64,000 bases of DNA from Paracoccus limosus (GTDB lineage Bacteria > Pseudomonadota > Alphaproteobacteria > Rhodobacterales > Rhodobacteraceae): contig NZ_WMIF01000004.1 in NCBI RefSeq assembly GCF_009711185.1, positions 1-64,000 of the forward strand, given 5' to 3'. A program made the position numbers and the translations under genes. Shown piece by piece: positions 15,215 through 25,863 of this stretch. Below the pieces are notes generated by a model that had not been told where the DNA came from, searched no databases, and worked only from the letters and a program-made list of their open reading frames with translations. The first letter of the stretch is position 1, and each line of letters begins with the position of its first letter.

Positions 15215-16249
15215 ATGGCCATGGCGGCGATCGACAAGACAGGGCTGACAGCCAAGCAGAAGGCGGCGGTGATCGTGCGTCTGGTGCTGGGCGAGGGTGA
15301 GGATATGGAGCTTGCCCGCCTGCCCCCCGGCCTGCAGGCCGAGTTGGCGCAGGAAATGGCCATGATGGGCCTGATCGACCGCGATACCCGCAATGCGGTC
15401 ATCGGCGAATTCTGCGACATGCTCGAGGCGGTGGGGGTCAGCTTTCCCGGCGATATCGACGGCACGCTGGACCTGCTGGACGGGCATCTGTCGCCCGACA
15501 CCACCGACCGGCTGCGGCGGATGGCGGCGCTGAACGGCAGCGGCGATCCTTGGGACCGGATCGCGGCGCTATCGACGCCGCTGCTGGCCGAACTGGCGCG
15601 GACCGAGGCGGTCGAGATTGCCGCCGTGATGTTTTCCAAACTGCCGGTGCCGCGCGCGGCCGAAGTCTTTGGCCTGCTGCCCTCCGATCTGGCGCGACAG
15701 ATTGCCTATGCCATGTCGCTGACCGGCATGGTCGAGGCCCCGGCCCTGCGCCGCATCGGTCAGGCGCTGATTCAGGCCGCCGATGCCATCCCGCGCTCGG
15801 CGCTGGAGGGCAAGGCGGTGGACAAGGTCGGGGCGATCCTGAACTTTTCGCCCTCGGCCACGCGCGACAGCGTGCTGGCGGGTCTGGACGACGACGATGC
15901 CGGCTTTGCCGGCGAGGTGCGCAAGACCATCTTTACATGGGCCAATATCCCGAGCCGGATCGATCCGCGCGACATCGCCCGCATCACCCGCGAGGTCGAG
16001 GGCACGGTGCTGATCAAAGCCCTTGCCGGCGCCAAGGGTGCCAACGAGCCGACGGTCGAATTCCTGTTGAGCGGCCTCTCCTCGCGTCTGGCCGAGACGA
16101 TGCGCGAAGAGATGGAGGCGCTTGGCCGGGTCTCGGCGCGCGATGCCGAAGAGGCGATGGATCAGGTCGTGGCCGCGATCCGGCGCATGGAGGCGGCGGG
16201 CGACCTGTTCATGATTGCGCTGGATCCGGAGGAGGCGGACGAGGGCTAA
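15215..16249 (+). CDS. fliG: FliG-type flagellar motor switch protein, orphan
   Basis: A 344-residue protein with the FliG three-part build: N-terminal KQKAAVIVRLVLGEG, middle domain with ELARTEAVEIAAVMFSKLP, and C-terminal domain ANEPTVEFLLSGLSSRLAETM with REEMEALGRVSARDAEEAMDQV, the region that contacts the stator in E. coli. Start ATG 15215 is used because the longer frame from 15170 is unlike FliG. In motile bacteria FliG sits with fliM/fliN or in flagellar clusters; no other flagellar gene is in the window. The charged residues of the torque helix are only partly conserved, so function in a motor is uncertain. Confidence 0.8.
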   Translation: MAMAAIDKTGLTAKQKAAVIVRLVLGEGEDMELARLPPGLQAELAQEMAMMGLIDRDTRNAVIGEFCDMLEAVGVSFPGDIDGTLDLLDGHLSPDTTDRLRRMAALNGSGDPWDRIAALSTPLLAELARTEAVEIAAVMFSKLPVPRAAEVFGLLPSDLARQIAYAMSLTGMVEAPALRRIGQALIQAADAIPRSALEGKAVDKVGAILNFSPSATRDSVLAGLDDDDAGFAGEVRKTIFTWANIPSRIDPRDIARITREVEGTVLIKALAGAKGANEPTVEFLLSGLSSRLAETMREEMEALGRVSARDAEEAMDQVVAAIRRMEAAGDLFMIALDPEEADEG

Positions 16250-16790
16250 GGGACGGTAGCGCGGGGGTATCGTGCGGCGGGCTTGTTAAGACCGGCAGGC
16301 AGCGGGCGACCTGTCAACGATCGCACTTGATCAGGAGGAAGCCAGCGAGGGCTGGGCCGCATCCTTGGCCGCGGCACGGGACAGAGGCAGCGTAGAGGGC
16401 AACCGCGGGTGGCTTGTTAAGGATCGTGCTTGATCTGAAATGAGACCGACGAGGACCTGGGCGGATTGTCAGGTGAGGCACGGTGCGGGGAGCGACGACG
16501 GGCGGCTTGTTAAGGGTTACGGGCTGCCGGAGGGACGACCAACGAAGCCCAAATATAGCGTGTTACGCGGCAGCCGAGGGCAACTTTTGTGAATGATCGC
16601 GCTTAGTCCGGGGAAAAAGGCTGACGACGCAATCATGAGGCATAGCGCCTCCGGCTGGCAGGGGAACGCATATCTCGCGGGATCGCGGTTCTTGCTGGTT
16701 CGTTAACCTCTGCCGCTGCCGCTGCCTCTCACCCAGAGCCGTGAGCCGTGAGCCGTGAGCGCTTGCATGTCTCACGCCAACCACCAGCCA
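16250..16790. repeat. Non-coding region with a dispersed repeat family
   Basis: No gene is visible. GGCTTGTTAAG occurs exactly three times (16280-16290, 16411-16421, 16504-16514). A second motif follows: GATCGCACTTGATC (16319-16332), GATCGTGCTTGATC (16422-16435) and the diverged GATCGCGCTTAGTC (16595-16608), the first two followed by a similar GCGAGG/ACGAGG...CTGGGC tract. GAGCCGT is tandemly repeated 16736-16760. The pattern suggests decayed copies of one intergenic element of about 100-130 bases. Confidence 0.6.
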
Positions 16791-16795
16791 TAAAA

Positions 16796-16819
16796 AAAGC
16801 CGCCCCTTGGGGCGGCTTT
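16796..16819 (-). terminator. glnA rho-independent terminator
   Basis: GCCGCCCC (16799-16806) and GGGGCGGC (16809-16816) form an 8-bp stem, extended by AAA/TTT pairing. Read on the minus strand the stem is followed by a run of seven T, 25 bases after the glnA stop codon. Confidence 0.9.
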
Positions 16820-16843
16820 CCTGTCTCTGTCCCGCTGCCGTAA

Positions 16844-18250
16844 TCAGCAGCTGTAATACATCGCGTATTCGATGGGATGGGGGGTATGCTCGTAGGCATA
16901 GACCTCTTCCCATTTCAGCTTGATGTAGCCTTCCAGCTGGTCGCGGGTGAAGACGTCGCCCGCCAGCAGGAAGTCCATGTCTTTTTCCAGCTCTTCCAGC
17001 GCCTCGCGCAGCGAGCCGCAGACGGTCGGGATTTCGGCCAGCTCTTCGGGCGGCAGATCGTAAAGGTCCTTGTCCGAAGCCGGACCCGGATCGATCTTGT
17101 TCTTGATCCCGTCCAGACCCGCCATCAGCAGGGCGGCGAAGGCCAGATAGGGGTTCGCGGCCGGATCGGGGAAGCGGGCCTCGACGCGTTTGGCTTTCGG
17201 CGATTCGGTCCACGGAATCCGCACGCAGCCCGAGCGGTTGCGGGCCGAGTAGGCGCGCAGAACGGGGGCCTCGAAGCCGGGGATCAGGCGCTTGTAGCTG
17301 TTGGTCGCCGGGTTGGTCAGCGCGTTCAGCGCCTTCGCGTGCTTCAGGATGCCGCCGATGAAATACAGCGCCTCTTGCGAGAGGTCGGCGTATTTGTCGC
17401 CGGCGAAGAGCGGCTTGCCGTCTTTCCAGATCGACATGTTCACGTGCATGCCGGAACCATTGTCGCCCTTCATCGGCTTCGGCATGAAGGTCGCCGATTT
17501 TCCATAGGCGGCAGCCACGTTGTGGATGACGTATTTGTATTTCTGAATATTGTCGGCCTGTTGCACCAGCCCGCCAAAGATCATCCCCAGCTCGTGCTGG
17601 GCCGAGGCGACCTCGTGGTGGTGCTTGTCGACCTTGATGCCCATGCGCTTCATGGTGGACAGCATCTCGCCGCGGATGTCCTGAGCGGCATCGACCGGGT
17701 TCACCGGGAAATAGCCGCCCTTGTGGGGCGCGCGGTGACCGAGGTTGCCGTCTTCATAGGCGGTGTCGGTGTTCCATGCGGCGTCGACCGAGTCGATCTC
17801 GAACGAGACCTTCTGGGGCGAGATCTGGTATTTCACGTCGTCGAACAGGAAGAACTCGGCTTCCGGGCCGAAATAGGCCGTATCGCCGATACCCGAGGAT
17901 TTCAGATAGGCCTCGGCCTTGACGGCGGTGCCGCGCGGGTCGCGGGCATAGGCTTCGCCGGTGTCGGGCTCGACCACGTTGCAATGCACGCACAGCGTCT
18001 TTTCGGCATAGAAGGGGTCGATGTAGACCGAGGACGGATCCGGCATCAGCTTCATGTCGGACTGGTCGATTGACTTCCAGCCGGCGATCGACGAGCCGTC
18101 GAACATGAAGCCTTCTTCGAAGAAATCTTCGTCCACCAGGTCGGCGACCAGCGTGACGTGCTGCAGCTTGCCCTTGGGATCGGTGAAGCGGATGTCGACG
18201 TATTCGACGTCTTCCGCCTTCATCAGATCCAGAACATCCTTGACTTTCAT
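16844..18250 (-). CDS. glnA: Glutamine synthetase type I
   Basis: The 468-residue enzyme makes glutamine from glutamate, ammonia and ATP as a dodecamer. It has the N-terminal beta-grasp region with [11 protein letters not shown], the ATP/metal segment [24 protein letters not shown] and the C-terminal NRSGCVRIP. Tyr397 in [10 protein letters not shown] matches the adenylylation site, so activity is probably controlled by the GlnE adenylyltransferase through the PII protein encoded upstream. glnB-glnA is one transcription unit with 84 bases between genes. Confidence 0.98.
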   Translation of the reverse strand: MKVKDVLDLMKAEDVEYVDIRFTDPKGKLQHVTLVADLVDEDFFEEGFMFDGSSIAGWKSIDQSDMKLMPDPSSVYIDPFYAEKTLCVHCNVVEPDTGEAYARDPRGTAVKAEAYLKSSGIGDTAYFGPEAEFFLFDDVKYQISPQKVSFEIDSVDAAWNTDTAYEDGNLGHRAPHKGGYFPVNPVDAAQDIRGEMLSTMKRMGIKVDKHHHEVASAQHELGMIFGGLVQQADNIQKYKYVIHNVAAAYGKSATFMPKPMKGDNGSGMHVNMSIWKDGKPLFAGDKYADLSQEALYFIGGILKHAKALNALTNPATNSYKRLIPGFEAPVLRAYSARNRSGCVRIPWTESPKAKRVEARFPDPAANPYLAFAALLMAGLDGIKNKIDPGPASDKDLYDLPPEELAEIPTVCGSLREALEELEKDMDFLLAGDVFTRDQLEGYIKLKWEEVYAYEHTPHPIEYAMYYSC

Positions 18251-18275
18251 TGGGGTCCTTCCTCCATTCAGTCAC

Positions 18276-18294
18276 CCCGGCCGCCGCGGCCGGG
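18276..18294 (-). other. Hairpin between glnB and glnA
   Basis: CCCGGCCG (18276-18283) pairs with CGGCCGGG (18287-18294) around a three-base loop. It sits in the glnB-glnA spacer 25 bases before the glnA start and has no T-run, so it is more likely an RNA-processing or stability element setting different levels of PII and glutamine synthetase than a terminator. Confidence 0.5.
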
Positions 18295-18334
18295 TCAATT
18301 CAACATCGGGTTCCGGCGGGGCCGGACAGGCAAA

Positions 18335-20337
<2,003 letters not shown>

Positions 20338-20341
<4 letters not shown>

Positions 20342-20625
20342 CCGCAGGTGACGTGCAGCAGCTTGCCGCGCTTGTCGGTCTCGAAGTTCAGCCGCGCCGC
20401 GTTGAAATCCGAGGTGACGGGATCGCCGGTCTTGAAGACGCGGTAGACCGCATCGCCCGGCAGCATCAGCGCCGGGCCGGTCTGGCCGATCAGCGACTGA
20501 TAACGCGAGGCGCCGCAGCTGTCCCCCGCAGGCAGCTCGACCACGACGACGGGCGAGGGTGGCGTAGGGGCGCAGGCGACCAGCAACAGCGGCGCCAGCA
20601 GGATGGCAGGCAGGACAGGTTTCAT
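20338..20625 (-). CDS. I78-family peptidase inhibitor-like lipoprotein
   Basis: A 95-residue lipoprotein: signal peptide with lipobox LVAC (Cys at about 18), then an I78-type inhibitor fold with CGASRYQSLIGQ and the closing RLNFETDKRGKLLHVTCG. Two conserved cysteines (SCGA and the penultimate TCG) probably form a disulfide. Such proteins are periplasmic inhibitors of serine proteases. Its stop overlaps the nnr stop by four bases, tail to tail. Confidence 0.82.
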
Positions 20626-20736
20626 CGGCTCGCTCCCTGAAAGGTTGGTTCAGGGGAACGCGCACCGGGGTCTTGTGGTTCAGTTGCGGCGGGTTGGCGG
20701 TCTTGTGCGCCCTGCCCGGCCGCCGGGCCTTGCCGG

Positions 20737-21372
20737 TCAGGGCAGCCGGGTCAGCACCTCGTCCGTCAGCACCTCGATCTCGCCGCGCGCGGCGCCGGTG
20801 CGGCTGGTGTCGCCCGCGCCAAGGCCCTGCCCCAGTGTCTCGGCATAGGCGACGCGGTTGGCGACCTGCGCCTGCGCCACTTCGGCACCAAGCTCGCTGG
20901 CCTTTTCGGCGATCTCGATGGCCAGACGGGTGTTGGGCCGGGTGCGGTTCAGCACGATCAGCGTCTCGCACCGCTCGCGCCGGGCCAGATCCAGCACCCC
21001 CTCGGTTGCCCACAGATCGACCTGACTGGTCGCCACCGGCACCACGACCAGATCGGCCACCCGCAAGGCCGGGCGCAGGTCGCTGTCGATCTTGGGCGGC
21101 GTGTCGACGATGACGTAATCAAAGCGCTTTTTCAGCTTTTCGGATTCGTAGCTCGCCCCCCAGGCCGAGGACGTGGTGAACTCCAGCGCCTCATCCTCGC
21201 CCAGACGTTGCAGGCGTTCAAGAAACCAGCGCCCCATGCTGCCTTGCGGGTCGGTATCGAGCAGCGCGACCGAATGGCCGCGCGTGCGCAACTCGACCGC
21301 CAGATTGATCGCGATCGTCGTCTTGCCCGAGCCGCCCTTTTGCTGCGCCACGGTGATGATGCGTCCCGCCAT
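20737..21372 (-). CDS. ParA/MinD-type ATPase
   Basis: A 211-residue ParA-family ATPase. The deviant Walker A motif QQKGGSGKTT lies at residues 9-18, the Walker B-type segment DYVIVDTPPK and the LLDTDPQGS box are present. It has no ParB partner nearby and is shorter than chromosomal ParA (about 260), so it probably positions a protein cargo or a plasmid-type element, not the chromosome. The start at MAGRIITVA is preferred to the open frame up to 21417 because the family begins within a few residues of the Walker A. Confidence 0.85.
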   Translation of the reverse strand: MAGRIITVAQQKGGSGKTTIAINLAVELRTRGHSVALLDTDPQGSMGRWFLERLQRLGEDEALEFTTSSAWGASYESEKLKKRFDYVIVDTPPKIDSDLRPALRVADLVVVPVATSQVDLWATEGVLDLARRERCETLIVLNRTRPNTRLAIEIAEKASELGAEVAQAQVANRVAYAETLGQGLGAGDTSRTGAARGEIEVLTDEVLTRLP

Positions 21373-21474
21373 TCCTGCCCCCTCGCGGTTCCTTGATTCA
21401 GTCCAGACTAGGGGCAAGTCGTGGAGGATGCACCCGTTTTCGCAACCGCAGCATGATTGGCGCCGGCTGCGGGC

Positions 21475-21798
21475 TCAGGCCTCCCAGGTGCCGACCACGT
21501 CATACATCACCGGCTCGAAATGCCGGCACATGGCGTTGATGCCGCGATTGCGTTCCCGCATCTCGGGGCTGCGCAGCATGGCCTGATAATCGCCGCGCGC
21601 GCGCCATTGCGAATAGGTGGCGATGCGGGTCTGGGCGTCGTTCAGATGGATGGCGCCTGCGACATAACCGGGCTGGCGGCTGATGACCTCGTCATAGGCG
21701 GCCGTCAGCGCGTCCAGAACGTCATGCGCCGAGCCCGGCGTCACGTCAAAGGTGCAGATGACGGTTTGACCCTGAAAATCTTCGGCAATCTGGGGCAT
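21475..21798 (-). CDS. Antibiotic biosynthesis monooxygenase-domain protein
   Basis: A 107-residue single-domain protein of the ABM dimeric alpha-beta barrel fold. Features are VICTFDVTPGSAHDVLDALTAAYD, QPGYVAGAIHLNDA and YSQWRARGDYQAML. Members range from quinol or heme monooxygenases to proteins of unknown role; the sequence does not tell which. Monocistronic by spacing, transcribed leftward. Confidence 0.82.
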   Translation of the reverse strand: MPQIAEDFQGQTVICTFDVTPGSAHDVLDALTAAYDEVISRQPGYVAGAIHLNDAQTRIATYSQWRARGDYQAMLRSPEMRERNRGINAMCRHFEPVMYDVVGTWEA

Positions 21799-21876
21799 GG
21801 CTGGGGTTCCTCCTTCCCGCGGCTACGGGTTCAGGATAGCGCAGCGCCGCGCAAGGCAAAGCGAATTCTGCGCAGG

Positions 21877-22326
21877 CTACAGCTCGATGTCGCCGCCCGG
21901 CGCCTCGCGCAGATCGGCGGGCGGATCGGCAGGCGCCTGCCCCGGCGCACGTTCCGGGGCCGGGCGCATCATGTCGCGCAGGTTCGGGCCGATCTCGGGC
22001 GGCGGCGGCGCATCGGCGCGGCGGCGGATCAGGATGTCGCCATTTTCCAGCCGCTCGGGCGCCTGATAATTCCTGACGTCATCCATCAGATCGCCCAGCT
22101 CGCCCAGCACCGGCCCCATGCGCTGCGCAAGCCCGCCCAGATCCTGCCCCAGCCGGTCCAGCGAGGGCTGGGCCCGGTCCAGCAGATTCTGCATGAACTG
22201 CTCCAGCCCCTGCTGGAACGGATCGTCGGACGCAGCACCCGGATCCCCGGCGCGCGGCGGCTCATAGGTCTGGGCCAGAACGGGCGTTGCCAGCAACGCA
22301 AGGACCAGCACAAGGCGACGGGACAT
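21877..22326 (-). CDS. Secreted hypothetical protein
   Basis: A 149-residue exported protein: signal peptide 1-18 ending VLAQ, a helical middle (GLEQFMQNLLDRAQPSLDRL) and a proline/alanine-rich acidic tail. The segment NGDILIRRRADAPPPPEIGP is a recognisable landmark. It resembles conserved hypothetical proteins of Rhodobacterales; no function is known. Adjacent genes are on the same strand but spaced, so it may be separately transcribed. Confidence 0.72.
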   Translation of the reverse strand: MSRRLVLVLALLATPVLAQTYEPPRAGDPGAASDDPFQQGLEQFMQNLLDRAQPSLDRLGQDLGGLAQRMGPVLGELGDLMDDVRNYQAPERLENGDILIRRRADAPPPPEIGPNLRDMMRPAPERAPGQAPADPPADLREAPGGDIEL

Positions 22327-22409
22327 GGCAAACTCTCCTCAACATGCAGGAAAAACCTGTCCGCAGCCATCACGGTTCCGCCGGGGGCACGTGAAACTTG
22401 GCCCCGGCC

Positions 22410-23141
22410 TCAGGCGGTGCGGAACCGGGCCTGATTGCGGAATGCGTCCCAGGCGTCATTCAGCGCGCGGGTGCGGGCCTCGGCCAGCCGGATCGCCTCG
22501 GGCGGCAGGCCACGGGCGATGGCGCGGTCGGGGTGGCTTTCGCGGATCAGCTCGCGCCAGCGCTGCTTGGCCTGAGGCAAGGGCGTGTCGGGGGCGATGC
22601 CCAGCACATCGCAGGACGGGCAGCCGGCGCCACGATCATGCCGGCCCCGGATCGCCGCAGCCGCCTCGGCCGAGATGCCGAAGATCCGCGCGACCTCGTC
22701 CAGAAACACCAGCTCGGCCTCGTTCAGAACGCCATCGGCGACGGCGATGATGTAAAGCCCCTCCAGAACATCATCCAGCACCGGATCGCCCTGCGGGAAC
22801 ATCCGCGCGATGCGCCCGGCCCATGCGTCGAACCCGGCCACGTCCTGACGCGCCAGATCAAAGACCCGCGCCGCGTTCTGTTCCTCGGAGCGCGGGATGA
22901 TGAAAACACGACGGAATGCCGCCACCTCGGCGCGCGCCACCGTGCCGTCGGCCTTGGCAAGCTTGGCCCCCAGCGCGATCACCGCAATGGTGAAGGCCAC
23001 TGATTTTTCGGGCGGCGTCGCCGGGCGGGCGGCATGCAGCAGCGCCGCCATCCGGTCGGCGATGCGCTGCCAGAAGCTACGCGGCTTGGGCAGGCTTGGG
23101 CAGGCAGTCGGAGGGTCTTGCGTCACGGTTTCCATGGCCAT
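22410..23141 (-). CDS. TerB-like / J-domain (DjlA-type) protein
   Basis: A 243-residue cytosolic protein joining a TerB-like helical domain (about 45-165, with ALGAKLAKADGTVARAEVAAF and IAVADGVLNEAELVFL) to a C-terminal J domain (about 178-243) carrying the HPD motif in RESHPDRAIARG. DjlA co-chaperones have this order and stimulate DnaK; here the N-terminal membrane helix of E. coli DjlA is missing. Two nearby ATGs (23141, 23135) are possible. Confidence 0.85.
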   Translation of the reverse strand: MAMETVTQDPPTACPSLPKPRSFWQRIADRMAALLHAARPATPPEKSVAFTIAVIALGAKLAKADGTVARAEVAAFRRVFIIPRSEEQNAARVFDLARQDVAGFDAWAGRIARMFPQGDPVLDDVLEGLYIIAVADGVLNEAELVFLDEVARIFGISAEAAAAIRGRHDRGAGCPSCDVLGIAPDTPLPQAKQRWRELIRESHPDRAIARGLPPEAIRLAEARTRALNDAWDAFRNQARFRTA

Positions 23142-23192
23142 CAGCCTAAGGGCAGCGGGGGCGTCAAGTCCACCGGCAATGCCCGCTCTTGC

Positions 23193-24032
23193 CTATCTGC
23201 GACTTTCCAGCGCAGCCTTGATGATCAGCACGATCAGCGCGATCACCGTCAGGGTCGAGGCGGCGGCAAAGGCGCCGGTGGTGTTCAGGTCATTGAACAT
23301 CAGCTCGATCTGTAACGGCAGCGTGTTGGTCTGACCCCGGATGCTTCCCGAAACCACCGAGACGCCGCCGAATTCCCCCACCGCGCGCGCCGTGCACAGC
23401 ACCGCGCCGTAAAGCAGCGCCCAGCGGATATTGGGCAGCGTCACGCGCGAAAACACCTGCCAGCCGCGCGCGCCCAGCGTCACCGCCGCCTCTTCCTGCT
23501 CTGAGCCCTGCGCCTGCATCAGGGGCAAGAGCTCGCGCGCGACAAAGGGCGCGGTGACGAACATGGTGACCAGCACGATCCCCGGCAGGGCGAACATGAT
23601 CTTCAGATCATGCGCGGCCAGCCACGGCCCCCACAGCCCCTGCCGCCCGTAAAGCAGCAAGTAGCAGATGCCGGCGATGATCGGCGAGATCGAGAACGGG
23701 ATCTCGATCAGCGTCACCAGCAGCTTGCGGCCGGGAAAGCGAAAGCGGGTGATGGCCCATGCGGCGGCGATGCCAAAGGCGATGTTGACCGGCACCACGA
23801 TCACCGCCACCAGCGCCGTCAGCCAGATCGCATGCAGCGTCTGCGCATCGGTGATATTGCCCAGATAGCTGGCCCAGCCCTGCGCAAAGGCCCGCCAAAA
23901 GATAAAGACCAGCGGCACCACGACGATGATCGCGGTCAGCACCACGGCAAGACCGATCAGCAGGCGTGGCATGGCGCGGCTTTGGCCGGGGGCATGGGCG
24001 CCGGCGCGGGCTTGCGGGGCAGCAAGGCTCAT
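23193..24032 (-). CDS. cysW: Sulfate ABC transporter permease CysW
   Basis: A 279-residue inner-membrane permease with six helices and the EAA-type loop SEQEEAAVTLGARGWQVF that contacts the ATPase. The end GEFGGVSVVSGSIRGQTNTLPL is diagnostic for CysW. It forms a heterodimer with CysT to import sulfate or thiosulfate. Overlaps the upstream cysT by four bases and is the last gene of the operon. Confidence 0.95.
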   Translation of the reverse strand: MSLAAPQARAGAHAPGQSRAMPRLLIGLAVVLTAIIVVVPLVFIFWRAFAQGWASYLGNITDAQTLHAIWLTALVAVIVVPVNIAFGIAAAWAITRFRFPGRKLLVTLIEIPFSISPIIAGICYLLLYGRQGLWGPWLAAHDLKIMFALPGIVLVTMFVTAPFVARELLPLMQAQGSEQEEAAVTLGARGWQVFSRVTLPNIRWALLYGAVLCTARAVGEFGGVSVVSGSIRGQTNTLPLQIELMFNDLNTTGAFAAASTLTVIALIVLIIKAALESRR

Positions 24033-24871
24033 CGCCGGGCCTCCAGATGGCGGGCGGCGCGGAATTGCAGCCAGTTGGAAAAGGCCAGCAGCACCAGCGC
24101 CAGCACCAGCAGCACCAGCGCGATGGCGGCCGCGCCCTGATAGTCGTATTCCTCAAGCCGGATAAAGGCCAGAAGCGCGGCGATCTCGGTCTTGAACGGC
24201 AGGTTGCCGGCGATGAACACCACGGCGCCGAACTCGCCCAGACTGCGGGCGAAGGCGATGGTCGAGCCTGACAGCCATGCCGGCAGGATCGCCGGCAGCA
24301 CCACGCGGCGAAAGATCACCCAAGGCCGCGCCCCCAGCGTCATCGCCGCCTGCTCCAGCGCCGGGTCCAGATCTTCGAGCACCGGCTGGACCGCGCGCAC
24401 GACGAAGGGCACCGAGGTAAAGGTCATCGCCAGGATCACGCCGCCCAGCGTATAGACCAGCTCGATCCCCAGCCCCGCCAGTGGCCCGCCGAACCAGCCG
24501 TTGGCCGAATAAAGCGCGGTCAGCGAAATGCCCGCAACGGCGGTCGGCAGCGCAAAGGGCACATCCATCAGCGCATCCAGAATGCGCCGGCCCGGAAACT
24601 CATAGCGCGTCAGCACCCATGCCATCAGCAGCCTGTAAAGCGCGTTGAAGACGGTAGCGACGAAGGCCGCCGTCACCGTCACCCGCAGCGCCGACAGTGT
24701 GCGCGGCGCGGTGATGATGGCCCAGAACCGGGCCGGGCCGATCTCGGCCCCTTTCAGCACCAGCGCGATCACCGGGATCAGGATGACCAGCGCCACGAAC
24801 AACAGCGTCGTGCCGAGGCTGAGCGAGAACCCCGGCAGCACGCGTTTCGGCCTGATCGCCGTCGCCGTCAT
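24029..24871 (-). CDS. cysT: Sulfate ABC transporter permease CysT (CysU)
   Basis: A 280-residue permease with LPTAVAGISLTALY, the coupling loop LEQAAMTLGARPWVIF and the CysT-specific ARSLGEFGAVVFIAGNLP. It pairs with CysW. Start and stop overlap the neighbouring genes by four bases each, giving a tightly coupled operon. Confidence 0.95.
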   Translation of the reverse strand: MTATAIRPKRVLPGFSLSLGTTLLFVALVILIPVIALVLKGAEIGPARFWAIITAPRTLSALRVTVTAAFVATVFNALYRLLMAWVLTRYEFPGRRILDALMDVPFALPTAVAGISLTALYSANGWFGGPLAGLGIELVYTLGGVILAMTFTSVPFVVRAVQPVLEDLDPALEQAAMTLGARPWVIFRRVVLPAILPAWLSGSTIAFARSLGEFGAVVFIAGNLPFKTEIAALLAFIRLEEYDYQGAAAIALVLLVLALVLLAFSNWLQFRAARHLEARR

Positions 24872-25863
24872 TGGTTGACAAACACCTGATCCAGAATGCC
24901 GCCTTCGGCCAGATGCTCGGATTGCACCTTGCCCCAGCCGCCAAAGACCTCATCCACGGTCAAGAGCTTCACCTCGGGGAATTCGGTAGCATGTTTGGCG
25001 GCCACATCCTTGTCGGTGACGCGGTAATGGTTCTCGGCCAGCGTCTCTTGCGCCTCGGGGGTATAGAGCCATTTCAGGTATTCGGTCGAAACCTCCAGCG
25101 CGCCGTCCTTTTTCGCGTTCTCGGTCACCACGGCGACCGGGAAGGCGGCAAACAGGCTGGTCGCCGGCGTCACCGCCTCAAAGCCCTGATCGGCATATTG
25201 CTTGGCGATGCCCTTGGTCTCGGCCTCGAAGGTGATCAGCACGTCGCCGATATTGCGCTCGGCAAAGGTCTGGGTCGCGGCGCGCCCGCCGGTGTCAAAG
25301 ACCGGGACATTGGCAAAGATCTTGCCGACGAATTCCTTGGCCTTTTCAACGTCATTGCCATTGTTGGCCAGCCCATAGGCAAAGGCGGCAAGATAGGTAT
25401 AGCGGCCATTGCCCGAGGTTTTCGGGTTCGGGAACACCGCCTTGACGTCGTCGCGCGCCAGATCCGACCAGTCCTTGATGCCCTTGGGGTTGCCCTTGCG
25501 CACCAGAAACGCCGGCAGCGAATAATAGGGCGAGGCCGCGTTCGGCAGCGCCTCGCGCCAGTTTTCCTCGACAAGGCCGTTCTTGGCCAGCACGTCCACG
25601 TCGGTTTCCTGATTGAAGGTCACCACATCGGCCGGCAGCCCTTCGAGGATGGCGCGCGCCTGTTTCGACGAGCCGCCGTGGCTTTGGTCGATGGTCACGT
25701 CGCGCCCGGTCTTGTCCTTCCAATAGGTCTGGAATTCGGGGTTCAGCGCCTCGAACAGCTCGCGCGCGATGTCATAGCTGACGTTCAGGATCTTGTCCTG
25801 CGCCATGGCCGGGGTCGCGCCCAGAAGCAGGGCCAGCGCGGCAATGCGGAATTTCGGGATCAT
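24868..25863 (-). CDS. sbp: Sulfate-binding periplasmic protein
   Basis: The 331-residue protein has a signal peptide 1-22 (ending TPAMAQ) and the anion-binding loop SHGGSSKQAR that ligates sulfate. The mature start LNVSYDIARELFEALNP matches Sbp/CysP. The start at 25863 is set by the signal peptide and the GGAGA ribosome-binding site; the frame stays open upstream because it overlaps the end of cysA. It captures sulfate or thiosulfate and delivers it to CysTW. Confidence 0.94.
   Translation of the reverse strand: MIPKFRIAALALLLGATPAMAQDKILNVSYDIARELFEALNPEFQTYWKDKTGRDVTIDQSHGGSSKQARAILEGLPADVVTFNQETDVDVLAKNGLVEENWREALPNAASPYYSLPAFLVRKGNPKGIKDWSDLARDDVKAVFPNPKTSGNGRYTYLAAFAYGLANNGNDVEKAKEFVGKIFANVPVFDTGGRAATQTFAERNIGDVLITFEAETKGIAKQYADQGFEAVTPATSLFAAFPVAVVTENAKKDGALEVSTEYLKWLYTPEAQETLAENHYRVTDKDVAAKHATEFPEVKLLTVDEVFGGWGKVQSEHLAEGGILDQVFVNQ

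Noticed and set aside
16736..16760. GAGCCGT tandem repeat as a CRISPR or minisatellite
   Set aside because: Only about three and a half copies of seven bases, without spacers; a simple tandem tract.
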